Positions 1 through 9,053 of a stretch of DNA of 64,000 bases are shown piece after piece (position 1 is the first letter of the stretch; every line of letters begins with the position of its first letter). The DNA is from Pseudomonadota bacterium (GTDB taxonomy: Bacteria; Desulfobacterota; Desulfarculia; Desulfarculales; Desulfarculaceae), in contig JAHJPG010000091.1 in assembly GCA_018819925.1 (NCBI GenBank), positions 1-64,000 on the forward strand, given 5' to 3'. The notes beneath the pieces are model-generated. The model saw only the letters and a program-made list of their open reading frames with translations, did not search any database and was not told where the DNA came from. Both the position numbers and the translations under genes were made by a program.

Positions 1-131
1 AAGTAAGAGGCAATATGCCGCTGCGGGGCATGAAAGCCGAAGACCTTGTCCTCCGTCCTCCCGCACAAGCCCATCATGAACTTCCGGCGAACCTTTTGCC
101 TCGATTTTTGGCGTTGTTAGCGCGGAAGGCG
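1..131. other. Left-edge non-coding stretch
   Basis: I see no gene here. The only structure is a short inverted repeat at 118-134 (TAGCGC, five-base loop, GCGCTA) at the 3' end of the minus-strand ACT gene. It could be a weak terminator, but no T-run follows it on the minus strand. Confidence 0.4.
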
Positions 132-641
132 CTACCAGTTTTTGGGGCGCTGCTGGGCCTTGTAGGGTAGATCGAAGCGTTCGAAAAGGGCAGAAACCGC
201 CGTGGCCACATGGGGGCCCAACACCACGCAGGACACGCTGGAAATGGAGGTGCTGATGGCCTGGGGACAGACTCCCGCCGATGCCAGGGTGGTGAACATG
301 ATTCCCGGGATCTTGGGCTTTTCACGCAAGTGGGGCCCAAACAGGGTCAGGACGGTCACATCGGGCAGGTAGGTGATGCTGCGGGCCTCCAGGTCCTGCT
401 TGATGCCCTCCAGCAACACCAGGGCGTGCTCCAGGTCCTTGCCCGCCACCACCAACGACAGGTTGGCCGCGTCCTCCTGGTCCACGGCCAGCACCAGCAA
501 CTCCACGTTGATGCCCTGGGCGGCCATAGCGGCCATGATTACCCCCGGCCCGTCCATCAGGTTCAAGGCGGACAACACGCGCAGCATTGAGCGCCCGTCG
601 CTCTGCATCAATCCGCCGACCTTGATCTTGTCCGTGGTCAC
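132..641 (-). CDS. ACT-domain protein, probable amino-acid-binding regulator
   Basis: The product is 169 residues. The N-terminal two thirds read as one or two ACT-type beta-alpha folds: a VLSALNLMDGPGVI stretch, then strands such as NVELLVLAVD and NLSLVVAGKD, as in the regulatory half of aspartokinases. No catalytic domain is present. The start is taken as GTG at 641, preceded by GGTGGAGC. It lies 27 bases downstream of the acyl-CoA ligase on the same strand, and PaaK-like ligases followed by small ACT proteins are a recurrent pair in anaerobes. A role as a ligand-sensing partner of that ligase is inferred. Confidence 0.75.
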   Translation of the reverse strand: MTTDKIKVGGLMQSDGRSMLRVLSALNLMDGPGVIMAAMAAQGINVELLVLAVDQEDAANLSLVVAGKDLEHALVLLEGIKQDLEARSITYLPDVTVLTLFGPHLREKPKIPGIMFTTLASAGVCPQAISTSISSVSCVVLGPHVATAVSALFERFDLPYKAQQRPKNW

Positions 642-668
642 CTTAAGGCTAGCTCCACCGCACGGGGG

Positions 669-1952
669 TTAGTCCCATTTCCTGCGGTCCACGATATTGC
701 CGTGGAAATCCGGGATGGTGCCCCGGGGCACCACCTCCACTTGGCCCTTGATCGCCAGGAACTCGTGCAATTCGCGCTCAAGCAGACGGCGCAGGCCGAC
801 ATGGTCGCCCACGTCCTCGATGAACTCCACCCGTAGGTTGAGCAGATCCTGGTCCCGATGCCGGCTCACCTCGGCCTGGTACTTGAACACCTCCGGGTGG
901 GAGGCGAACAGTTCGTCCAACTGACTGGGGAGCACAAAAGTGCCCCGCACCTTCACCGCCTGGTCCATGCGTCCCAGGATGCGCTTGAGGCGGGGGCTGG
1001 TGCGGCCGCAGGGGCACTCCCCTTCGGCCCACAGCGAGAGGTCGCCGGTGGCCAGGCGCAGCATGGGGAAGGCGGGGTTGAAGTTGCTGGCCACCACCTC
1101 CCCGGCCACGCCGGGCGGCTGCGGCCGTCCGCTCTGGGGGTCCACCACCTCCACCAGCATGCCCTGGGGCACGTGCAGGCCATTGGCCTGGCGGCACTCG
1201 TAGCCCAGGCAGCCCAGGTACACCGTGGCGTAACTCTGGCGCACCGTGATGCCCAGTTTGCCCTCCAAACGCTGCCGCAGGGATTCAGGCAGCATCTCCG
1301 CCCCCACCACCGCCACCTCCAGGTCCAGGTCCGCGGCCGGGTCCAACCCCATGGCCTCGGCCCGTTGGGCCAGGGTCATCAGGAAGCTGGGGGTTCCCAT
1401 GTAAGCGCTGACTGCCAGCTTTTGCATGATGCGCACCTGCATGAAAGCGTTGCCCGTGCCGCTGGGCAGCACCGTGGCCCCGATTGTTTTCAGGGAGTCG
1501 TCCAGCATGTGGGCATAGGGCCAAAGGTGGTAGTTGAAGGTGTTGAGCACCCGGTCGCCGGCCAGGATGCCACCCCCGCACAGGGCCTCGGCCACCGAGG
1601 TGTCTCCGTAGGGGCTCTCGCCGGGCTGCCAAAGGAAGCCGGGGTTTATGTAGATGCGGTGGAACTCGCCGGCGGGCACCGTCTCGAAGCCGCCAAAAGG
1701 AGGGTCCTGCTCCTGCCGGGCCACCAGGTCGCTCATGCGGATGATGGGTAGGCGGGCCAGGTCCTCCAGGCCACGGAAACAAGTCAGATCCACCCCGGCC
1801 TGGCGGTAGATTTGGTCATAGGCCCGGGAGCGCTTCATGACCATGTGCAGGGTTTCCAACAGGCGCCGCTCCACCTCCTGTTGGCGCTGGGGCCAGGGCT
1901 GGGTTTCGGCCGGTTGGTTCAGGTAGCGCCAGGGACGATCTGGATCGGTCAT
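669..1952 (-). CDS. Phenylacetate-CoA ligase-family (PaaK-like) AMP-forming ligase
   Basis: The product is 427 residues, the usual size for PaaK-type ligases, which activate an aryl or alkyl acid to its CoA thioester through an acyl-adenylate. Family signatures in order are the N-terminal Y-x-Q-I-Y-R-Q-A-G-V-D segment near residue 48, a nucleotide-loop variant PSGTGNA near 165, the ATGDLSLW segment near 305, and GRMDQAVKVRGTFVLPSQLD near 330, matching the family GRxDDxxxxRGxxVFPxQIE motif. The ATP loop is atypical because SGTTG is replaced by SGTGN. The start is ATG at 1952 behind GGGGGAGC. It forms an operon with the ACT protein. Substrate is not determinable from sequence. Confidence 0.85.
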   Translation of the reverse strand: MTDPDRPWRYLNQPAETQPWPQRQQEVERRLLETLHMVMKRSRAYDQIYRQAGVDLTCFRGLEDLARLPIIRMSDLVARQEQDPPFGGFETVPAGEFHRIYINPGFLWQPGESPYGDTSVAEALCGGGILAGDRVLNTFNYHLWPYAHMLDDSLKTIGATVLPSGTGNAFMQVRIMQKLAVSAYMGTPSFLMTLAQRAEAMGLDPAADLDLEVAVVGAEMLPESLRQRLEGKLGITVRQSYATVYLGCLGYECRQANGLHVPQGMLVEVVDPQSGRPQPPGVAGEVVASNFNPAFPMLRLATGDLSLWAEGECPCGRTSPRLKRILGRMDQAVKVRGTFVLPSQLDELFASHPEVFKYQAEVSRHRDQDLLNLRVEFIEDVGDHVGLRRLLERELHEFLAIKGQVEVVPRGTIPDFHGNIVDRRKWD

Positions 1953-2106
1953 GTTCGCTCCCCCGGTTGCAGCACATGGTCGGGGCGCGCGGTGGGCGCC
2001 GCAGGCCGCCCTGCTCCGCCGCGGCCCTCATGGGTTGCTCCAGCATAGCCCAATCGAGGATTTGGTTACAAGTTGGGGCGTTCTCTGGTGAGATGCCAGC
2101 AATTTC

Positions 2107-2135
2107 TTGACAACAAAGGCCACATTGAGAATAAT
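2107..2135 (+). promoter_or_regulatory. Sigma-70-type promoter for the metF leader
   Basis: TTGACA at 2107-2112, a 17-base spacer, and AATAAT at 2130-2135 (5 of 6 to TATAAT). It points right, towards the Wood-Ljungdahl operon. A transcript starting near 2142 would cross a strong terminator at 2392-2418 before reaching metF1. Confidence 0.7.
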
Positions 2136-2391
2136 GCACATTAGTTAAGTGTGATATGAATACCTTGATCGCCAGGTGCCACTTGATGAGTGATATGATC
2201 CTGATCTTCCACGGCGGCCCGAAACAAACAAACTCATGGCGGCGTTCAAGAACATCTTTCATCATTCCAATGCTTGGCTTGGACAGTAGCAACGCCACAG
2301 ACCACCACCCCCGTAACCGCCTAGACATCTCTCATGCGATAACGGCCCCCTGCGGCGCCAACCACGCGGCCCAGGTGGCCTCGGTCAAATA

Positions 2392-2418
2392 GGCCCGCTT
2401 CGGCGGGTCGCTTTTTTT
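2392..2418 (+). terminator. Rho-independent terminator in the metF leader
   Basis: Seven-pair stem GGCCCGC/GCGGGTC (one G-U) closed by a C(TTCG)G tetraloop and followed by seven T (2412-2418). It lies about 95 bases upstream of the metF1 start, downstream of the 2107-2135 promoter. It is either the end of a small transcript or the expression platform of a leader. Confidence 0.8.
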
Positions 2419-2490
2419 ACGTATTTTTAACGGGACCGGCCGCGCCGCTCCCGATAGCCGCCGCCTCCACGGCGGGCGGCCAGCGGGGCG

Positions 2491-2511
2491 GCCCTCCTTG
2501 TCTGAGAGGGC
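2491..2511 (+). promoter_or_regulatory. Hairpin sequestering the metF1 ribosome binding site
   Basis: GCCCTC (2491-2496) pairs perfectly with GAGGGC (2506-2511) across a nine-base loop. The 3' arm is the Shine-Dalgarno sequence of metF1 (ATG at 2514), so folding would hide the ribosome site. The arrangement suggests translational control, but the ligand or factor is unknown. Confidence 0.6.
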
Positions 2512-2513
2512 AT

Positions 2514-3377
2514 ATGAGTTTCGCACAGAAGCTGGCGGACGGTCAGTTCGTAACCCTGGCCGAATTGGAGCCGCCCAAGGGCGTGGACGTCATCGCCTTC
2601 GTGGGCCATGCCCAACGCGTCAAGGGCAAGGTGGACGCGGTGGTGGTGCCGGAGATGGCCAACGCTGTGATGAAGATCAGTTCGTTGGGCGGGTGCATGC
2701 TCTTGGCCAACAAAGGCCTGGAGACGGTGATGCAGGTCTGCTGCCGGGACCGCAACCGCCTGGCATTGCAGGCCGACCTGTTGGCCGCGGCCGCCCTGGG
2801 CATCACCAACCTCATGGCCGTGGAGGGCGACCCCCCCAGCTACGGCGACCATCACAAGGCCCGGCCGGTCTATGACCTTAACAATCAGGAGTTGATGCAG
2901 GCCATCGCCAAGCTGGCCTCGGGCAAGGACATGGCCGGGGTGGAACTGGAGGGAACGCCGCACTTCACCGTCGGCACCACCCTAAACACCGGCGCCCTGG
3001 GCGCGGTGCAGCAGGAGCTGGCCCAATTGGACCAGAATCTGGACGCCGGGGCGCAATACTTCATCACCCCGCCGGTGTTCGACCTGGACCAACTGGCCGC
3101 CTTCACCAAACACCTGGGCGACCGCCAGATAAAGCTGATCCCCAACGTGCTGCTGCTCAAGTCGGTGGGCATGGCTCGGGCCATCGGCCGCCACCTGAAG
3201 CACGTGCATATGCCCGATGAACTCATCGAGCGGGTGAAAAATGCTCCGGACCGGGTGCGCGAGTGCGTGCAGATCGCGGTGGAGCTCATAGAAGGCATCA
3301 AAGCGGCCGGCTACAGCGGGGTGATGATTTCTCCCCTGGGCTGGGAGGATCGGCTGCCGCATATATTGGGAGCGTAA
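2514..3377 (+). CDS. Methylenetetrahydrofolate reductase-family protein (first copy)
   Basis: The product is 287 residues with the MetF TIM-barrel pattern. It has an early Glu in LAELEPPKG (the position of the catalytic Glu in FEFFPP of classical MetF), CRDRNRLALQADLLAAAALGITN near residue 80, AVEGDPPSYGDH near 105 (family xxGD motif), and an Ile/Thr-rich QYFITPPVFDLDQL near 182. It would interconvert methylene-THF and methyl-THF. It is the first gene of an operon with the HdrA fusion, mvhD, metV and a second metF. The two MetF copies are clearly divergent, so they may differ in partner or in C1 carrier. The start follows the hidden GAGAGGG ribosome site. Confidence 0.85.
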   Translation: MSFAQKLADGQFVTLAELEPPKGVDVIAFVGHAQRVKGKVDAVVVPEMANAVMKISSLGGCMLLANKGLETVMQVCCRDRNRLALQADLLAAAALGITNLMAVEGDPPSYGDHHKARPVYDLNNQELMQAIAKLASGKDMAGVELEGTPHFTVGTTLNTGALGAVQQELAQLDQNLDAGAQYFITPPVFDLDQLAAFTKHLGDRQIKLIPNVLLLKSVGMARAIGRHLKHVHMPDELIERVKNAPDRVRECVQIAVELIEGIKAAGYSGVMISPLGWEDRLPHILGA

Positions 3378-3437
3378 ATGGAGCCCGGCCGGGCCTGGGG
3401 GCCTGGCCTCGGCTATGCAACACGAAGGAAGAAGGTC

Positions 3438-6400
3438 ATGGCAGACACCAAGGCAGAGGGCGCACAAGCGGCGAGCAACGCGGCCCTGGCCCCGCCGGTG
3501 GGCAGGGTCATGGTTGTGGGCGGCGGCATCGCGGGCATGCAGTCGGCCCTGGATCTGGCAAACTCCGGCTACTACGTCTATTTGGTGGAGAACGACCCGG
3601 CCATCGGCGGTCTCATGTCCCAGCTGGACAAGACCTTCCCGACCAACGACTGCGCGATGTGAATTATCTCCCCTAAACTGGTCGAGGTCGGCCGGCATCT
3701 GAACATAGAGCTTCTTACCAACGCTGAACTGATGGGCCTGGACGGCGAGGAGGGCGACTTCACCGCCCACGTGGTCCAGCATCCCCGCTTTGTGGACCTG
3801 GAGAAGTGCACCGCCTGCGGCGAGTGCGCCAAGGTCTGCCCCATTTCCCTGAAGAGCGAGTACGACGCGGGCATCGCCCAGCGCCGGGCGGCCTACAAGC
3901 GCTACGCCCAGGCCATTCCCGGAGCCTATTCCATCGGCAAGCTGGGCCAGAGCCCCTGCAAGGTGGCCTGCCCGGCCCATATCGCGGTGCAGGGCTATGT
4001 CAATCTCATCGCTGCGGGGCGCTACCGTGAGGCCCTCAAGGTCATACGCGACGAGAATCCCTTGCCGGCGGTGTGCGGCCGGGTTTGCACCCACCCTTGC
4101 GAGACGGCGTGCGCCCGGGGCAAGCTGGATGAACCCATCGCCATCCGCGATCTCAAGCGCTTCGTGGCCGAGTGGGAGATCGAGCAGGGCGAGATGGACC
4201 TGCCCGAAACCAAACCGCCCCGGGGGGAGAAGGTGGCCATCATCGGCTCCGGCCCGGCCGGGCTCTCGGCGGCCTACTACCTGGCCCTGGAGGGCTACGG
4301 GGTCACCATCTACGAGTCCCTGCCCGTGGCCGGGGGCATGCTCAGGGTGGGCATCCCCGACTACCGCCTGCCCCAGCGCATCCTGGACTACGAGATCGAC
4401 TACATCAAGGCCCTGGGGGTGGAGATCCGCCTCAACAGCACCCTGGGCCAGGACTTCACCGTGGGCCAACTCCAGCAGGAGGGCTACAAGGCCATCATCA
4501 TGGCCGTGGGGGCCCACAGCTGCCTGACCCTGGGCGTGGAGGGCGAGGACGTGGCCGGGGTGCAGCCGGGCGTGGAGTTTTTGCGCCGGGCCGGCCTGGG
4601 CCAGGCCGAGGCGCCGGGCAAAAAGGTGGTGGTGGTGGGCGGCGGCAACGTGGCCGTGGACTCGGCGCGCACGGCGCTGCGCCTGGGCAGCCAAGAGGTC
4701 ACCATAATCTATCGCCGCACCCGCAAGGAAATGCCGGCCTACGAGGACGAGATCGAGGAGGCCCTGGAGGAGGGCGTCAAGATCGAGTTTTTGGTGGCCC
4801 CCAAGCGCTTCATCTCCCAGGACGGCAGGCTCACCGGAGTCGAGGTCATCAGGATGGAGCTGGGCGAGCCCGACGCATCGGGACGGGCCCGGCCCCAGGA
4901 AATCCCCGGCTCGGAGTACATCATCGAGGTGGACGGCGCCCTGGCCTCTATCGGTCAGGAGCCGGACCTGGAATGCCTGGACGACACCTGCCGCCTTGAT
5001 GTGGGACGCAAGAACTGCCTGGAAGTGGACGAGGTAAGCCTGCAGACCAACCTGCCCTATGTATTCGCCTGCGGCGACGCGGTGCTGGGCCCGGCAACCG
5101 TCATCGAAGCGGTGGCCCAGGGCAAGGAGGCGGCCCGCTCGGTGAACGCCCTGCTGGAGGGCCGGGACATGAAACAGGGCCGGCCCCGGGAGCTTAATCC
5201 GGTGGAGCCGGAGAAGATCGACAAACCGGTCAAGGCCCGCCTGCACCTGCCCCATGCCGACCCTTTGAAGCGGGCGGCCAGCTTCGAGGAGGTGTTGGGG
5301 CCCTACACCGAAGAACAGGCCCGGGAAGAAGCGGCCCGCTGCCTGTCCTGCGCCGGCTGCGCCGAGTGCATGCTTTGCGTGGACGCCTGCCTGGCCCAGG
5401 CGGTGAACCACGACGACAAGCCCCGGGAACTGGACCTCAATGTGGGTTCGGTGGTGCTGTCCAGCGGAGCCCGGCCCTTCCAGCCCGAGACCATGGGCCT
5501 GGACTTCCGCTACGGGCTCAATCCCAACGTGCTCACCGCCCTGGAATTCGAGCGCCTGTTAAGCCCGGCCGGCCCCACCCAGGGCCACCTGGTGCGCCTG
5601 TCTGACGAGAAGGAGCCCCTAAAAATCGCCTGGTTGCAGTGCGTGGGCTCCCGCGACACCAACCGCTGCGGCAACGGCTACTGCTCCTCGGTTTGCTGCA
5701 TGTACGCCATAAAACAGAGCCTGGTGGCCAAGGAGCATGCCCACGGCGATCTGGACTGCGCCGTCTTCAACATGGATCTGCGCACCTTTGGCAAGGATTA
5801 TGAACAATACTTCCTGCGGGCGCGGGACAAGGAGGGGGTGCGTTTCATCAAGTCCCGGGCCCACACCATCTATGACGACCCGGACACCGGCGGGCTGCGC
5901 ATCGAATACGCCACCAGCGACGGCCAGGCCATGGAGGAGGTCTTCGACTTGGTGGTGCTCTCGGTGGGCCTGCAGGTTCCCGCCTCCAGCGGCGAGATGG
6001 CCGACCGGCTGGGAGTGAAGGTGGACAAGTACCGCTTCGCCACCACCGATCCCATGACCCCGGTGGCCACTTCCCGGCCGGGGGTCATGGTCTGCGGCAG
6101 CTTCCAGGGCCCCAAGGACATTCCCAGTGCGGTCACCGAGGCCAGCGCGGCGGCGGCCGCCGCTGCGGGCAAACTGGCCCCGGCCCGCTGGAGCGCTACC
6201 CGCACCCTGGAGATGCCGGCCGAGCGCGACGTGGGGGCCGAGGAGCCACGGGTGGGGGTGTTCGTGTGCAAATGCGGCATCAACATCGCCGGGGTGGTGG
6301 ACGTGCCCGAGGTGACCGCCTACGCGGCCTCCCTGCCCGGCGTGGTGCATGCCGACGATGGCTTGTTCGTCTGCTCCCAGGACGTGCAGGAGCAGATGAA

Positions 6401-7916
6401 GGAGAAGATCGCCGAGCACAAGCTCAACCGGGTGGTGGTGGCCTCCTGCAGCCCCAAGACCCACGAGCCCATCTTCATGGACACCCTCACCGCTTGCGGC
6501 CTGAACAAGTATCTTTTCGAAATGGCCAACATCCGCAACCACGACTCCTGGGTGCATAGCCAGGAGCCGGAGCTGGCCACGGCCAAGGCCAAGGACCTGG
6601 TCCGCGCGGCGGTGGCCAGGGTGTCCACCCACCGCGCCCTGCCCCAGATGAAGGTGGGGGTCAACTCCCGCTGCCTGGTGGTGGGCGGCGGCGTGGCCGG
6701 GCTCACCGCCGCCCTGTCCCTGGCCGAGCAGGACTTCGAGGTGGTGCTGGTGGAGAGGGAGCCCGAACTGGGCGGCTTCTCCCGCCAACTCACCCACACC
6801 ATCGAGGGAGCCGACATAAACGCCCACCTGGACCGGCTAATCGAAAGGGCGAGGGACCACGACAACATTCAGGTGCTCACCGAGACGGTGATCACCGGCT
6901 TCGGCGGCTACCGCGGCAACTTCACCACCGAGGTGCTGGTGGGGCCGGCCATGTACGAGCGCAAGATCAACCATGGAGCCCTGATCCTGGCCACCGGGGC
7001 CAACGAATACCAGCCCAACGAGTTCCTCTATGGCCAGGACCCCCGGGTGGTGACCCAGGTGGAGTTGGCCCAACGTTTGGAGGAACCCGACGGCGCCGAA
7101 GGCCTGGAATCGGTGGTGATGATCCAGTGCGTGGGCTCCCGCCGGGAGGACTACCCCAACTGTTCGCGCATCTGCTGCCAGAGCGCGGTGAAGAACGCCC
7201 TGCACCTCAAGGAGCTCAATCCGGAGACGCAGGTCTACGTGCTCTACCGCGACATCCGCACCTATGGGCTCATGGAGGACTACTACACCGAGGCCCGCCA
7301 GAAGGGGGTGATGTTCATCCGGTTCGAGCAGGACAAGCCGCCTCTGGTGGAGGCGGGCGACGGCGGCATGAAGGTCACCTTCACCGACCACGTGCTTGAC
7401 CGGGAGTTCCAGGTGCGCGCCGACCTGGTGACTCTGAGCGCGGGCATGCGCCCCCGGGAGTCGGAGGACCTGTGGTCCATCATGAAGCTGGCCCGCAACG
7501 CCGACGGCTACCTCTTGGAGGCCCACGTGAAGCTCAGGCCGGTGGACATGGCCAGCGAGGGCGTCTACGTCTGCGGTTCGGCCCACGGGCCCAAGCTGGT
7601 CACCGAGTCCATCGCCCAGGCCCTGGCTGCGGCGGGGCGGGCGGCCACCCTGCTTTCCAAGAGCGAGTTGGAGCTTTCGCCGGTCACCTCGCGGGTGGAC
7701 CCGGAGCTTTGCGCCGCCTGCCTGGTCTGCATCTACAGTTGTCCCTACGGGGTGCCGCGCATCAACGAGGACGGAGTCAGCCAAATCGACGAAGCCCTGT
7801 GCCGGGGCTGCGGCATCTGCGCCGCAGAGTGCCCGGCCAAGGCCATAGAACTTAGTTGGTACGAGGACGAACAGATCCTCGCTCAGGTGGATGGCCTGCT
7901 AGAGGGAGTGATGTAA
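3438..7916 (+). CDS. hdrA: Selenocysteine-containing HdrA-GltD-HdrA fusion, electron-bifurcating flavoprotein
   Basis: Read through TGA 3660-3662 as selenocysteine (residue 75), the product is 1492 residues. Order of parts: FAD Rossmann motif [19 protein letters not shown] near 30; the HdrA cluster segment [20 protein letters not shown], where Sec replaces the usual Cys; a ferredoxin-like [12 protein letters not shown] near 124; an inserted GltD/NfnL-like module from about 175 (CKVACPAHI) to 580 with [14 protein letters not shown] and [13 protein letters not shown] nucleotide motifs; HdrA continuation with [15 protein letters not shown] near 637; a second HdrA-like half from about 938 with [15 protein letters not shown] near 1080; and a C-terminal 2[4Fe-4S] ferredoxin ([24 protein letters not shown]). 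The inserted module predicts NAD(P)H as an electron donor or acceptor. With MvhD and MetFV this resembles bifurcating methylene-THF reductase complexes. No HdrB/C or hydrogenase subunits are adjacent. The start is ATG at 3438 after AAGGAAGAAGG. Confidence 0.92.
3660..3695 (+). promoter_or_regulatory. Sec UGA codon and bacterial SECIS-like hairpin in hdrA
   Basis: TGA at 3660-3662 is followed 15 bases later by a stem CTGGTC (3678-3683) / GGCCGG (3690-3695), all six positions pairing with two G-U, around loop GAGGTC. The loop lies 21 bases after the UGA, within the range known for bacterial SECIS elements, and contains the GGU motif seen in the E. coli fdhF element. The frame is open and HdrA-like on both sides. 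Confidence 0.85.
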
Positions 7917-8383
7917 TGGAGGGCTTTGAGCCGGTGATCGTTGCTTTTTGCTGCAACGCCTGAGGCTATTCAGCCGCGGACCTGGCAGGTTCGATGCGCC
8001 TGAATTACCCGGTGCACGTGCGGATCATCCGCGTGCCCTGCACCGGAAAAGTGGACATATTGCACATACTGCGCGCCTTTGAAAAGGGCGCCGACGGAGT
8101 CTACCTGGTGGGCTGCATGGAAGGCAGCTGTCACTACGAGCAGGGCAACTTCAAGGCCCGCAAGCGGGTGGAGTATGCCCAGCGCCTGTTGGACCAGGTG
8201 GGCACCGGCGGCGAGAGGGTGCGGATGTACAACCTCACCTCGGGCGAGGCCCCGCTGTTCGCCCAGTATGCCCAGGAAATGAGCGAACGCATCCTGGCCC
8301 TGGGGCCCAACCCGGCCAAGTTGGCCGGCGCGGCCCGAAAAGCCAAGGCGGCCGGGGAGACGGCTGGAAGAGGAGTGGCGTGA
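7916..8383 (+). CDS. mvhD: Selenocysteine-containing MvhD-type electron-transfer subunit
   Basis: Reading TGA 7961-7963 as Sec (residue 16) gives 155 residues, starting at ATG 7916, which overlaps the last base of the HdrA stop. The N-terminus FCCNA-U-GYSAADLAG matches MvhD/FrhD proteins, where FCCNWC-type cysteines bind a [2Fe-2S] cluster. The later motif RVPCTGKVD, then LVGCMEGSCHYEQGNFKARKR, is diagnostic of the family. MvhD passes electrons between a hydrogenase or dehydrogenase and HdrA. Here it lies directly behind the HdrA fusion and 1 base before metV. A short reading starting at the internal ATG 7994 would lose the cluster cysteines and is not preferred. Confidence 0.92.
7961..7992 (+). 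promoter_or_regulatory. Sec UGA codon and SECIS-like hairpin in mvhD
   Basis: TGA 7961-7963, then stem GGACCT (7978-7983) / AGGTTC (7987-7992) with one G-U pair and a GGC loop. The loop starts 20 bases after the UGA, almost the same spacing as in hdrA (21 bases). Both loops carry G at the first position. Confidence 0.8.
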
Positions 8384-8384
8384 A

Positions 8385-9053
8385 ATGATCGTAGCCAATG
8401 GCAAGCCCCTGGAAGAAATCATCGCCGCGGTGAAGGACCGCCAGAAGATTCTGGTGGCCGGCTGCAACGAATGCGTCACGGTTTGCGAGGTGGGCGGCAC
8501 CAAGGAGGTGGGCATCCTGGCCTCGGCGCTGCGCCTGCATTTCCTCAATCAGGGCATCAAGGCCGAGGTGGGTGAAACCACCCTGCAGCGCCAATGCGAC
8601 CGGGAATACCTGGTGCAGGCCCGGGAGACGGTGGAGCCCTACGACATCGTGGTCTCCATCGCCTGCGGGGTGGGCTGCCAGTTCATGGCCGAGGAGTTCA
8701 GCACCCAGCCGGTGGTGCCCGGAGTGGACACCATGTTCATGGGCGGGGCCCTGGAACGGGGGGTGTGGAGCGAGCGCTGCCAGGGCTGCGGCACCTGCCT
8801 GTTGGCCAAGACCGGCGGTATATGCCCGGTGAGCCGCTGTGCCAAGCGGGTGCTCAACGGCCCCTGCGGCGGCTCCACCAAGGGCAAGTGCGAGATATCC
8901 AAGGACGTGGACTGCGCCTGGCAGCTCATCATCGACCGCCTTAAGGCCCTGGGACGCCTGGACGACTACGAAACCCTCATGCCCATCAAGGACTGGTCCA
9001 CCGACCGGGCCGGGGGGCCTCGCAAGCGGATCAAGGAGGAGGTGGCGTCATGA
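8385..9053 (+). CDS. metV: MetV-like zinc/iron-sulfur partner of methylene-THF reductase
   Basis: The product is 222 residues. It has the MetV (methylene-THF reductase C-terminal catalytic subunit family) arrangement: GCNECVTVCEVGGTKEVG near residue 26, SIACGVGCQFMAEEF near 90, then CQGCGTCLLAKTGGICPVSRCAKR and GPCGGSTKGKCE near 127-165, the eight or more cysteines of the conserved C-terminal domain. MetV is needed with MetF in acetogens for methylene-THF reduction with electrons from HdrABC/MvhD or RnfC2-type partners. The start is ATG at 8385, one base after the mvhD stop. Its 3' end overlaps the metF2 start (ATGA), implying translational coupling. Confidence 0.88.
   Translation: MIVANGKPLEEIIAAVKDRQKILVAGCNECVTVCEVGGTKEVGILASALRLHFLNQGIKAEVGETTLQRQCDREYLVQARETVEPYDIVVSIACGVGCQFMAEEFSTQPVVPGVDTMFMGGALERGVWSERCQGCGTCLLAKTGGICPVSRCAKRVLNGPCGGSTKGKCEISKDVDCAWQLIIDRLKALGRLDDYETLMPIKDWSTDRAGGPRKRIKEEVAS

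Larger units (their letters stand above)
1953..2513. other. Divergent intergenic region and structured leader
   Basis: This 561-base gap separates the leftward ligase gene from the rightward metF operon. It holds the promoter at 2107-2135, a 250-base stretch without a credible gene, a UUCG-loop terminator at 2392-2418, and a GC-rich structured segment up to the metF1 start. A 78-codon frame (2156-2392) ends at the terminator, but it has no ribosome site and an unprotein-like composition. The stretch 2142-2418 could be a small RNA, a cis-regulatory leader or a gene relic. Confidence 0.5.

Noticed and set aside
2156-2392. A 78-codon frame between the leader promoter and terminator
   Set aside because: No ribosome site, random composition. 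Kept only as part of the orphan transcript interval.
3378-3662. A 94-codon gene ending at TGA 3660, followed by a separate gene from 3732
   Set aside because: HdrA homology is continuous across the TGA, with Sec replacing a conserved Cys and a SECIS-like hairpin at the right distance. A frameshift or nonsense mutation is not needed.
2982-5411. An 809-codon minus-strand open frame
   Set aside because: Antisense shadow of metF1 and the HdrA fusion, full of His/Gly/Ala runs. Codon use belongs to the plus strand.
7994-8383. Short MvhD starting at internal ATG 7994
   Set aside because: It lacks the N-terminal cluster cysteines and a ribosome site. The frame from ATG 7916 with Sec fits the family.
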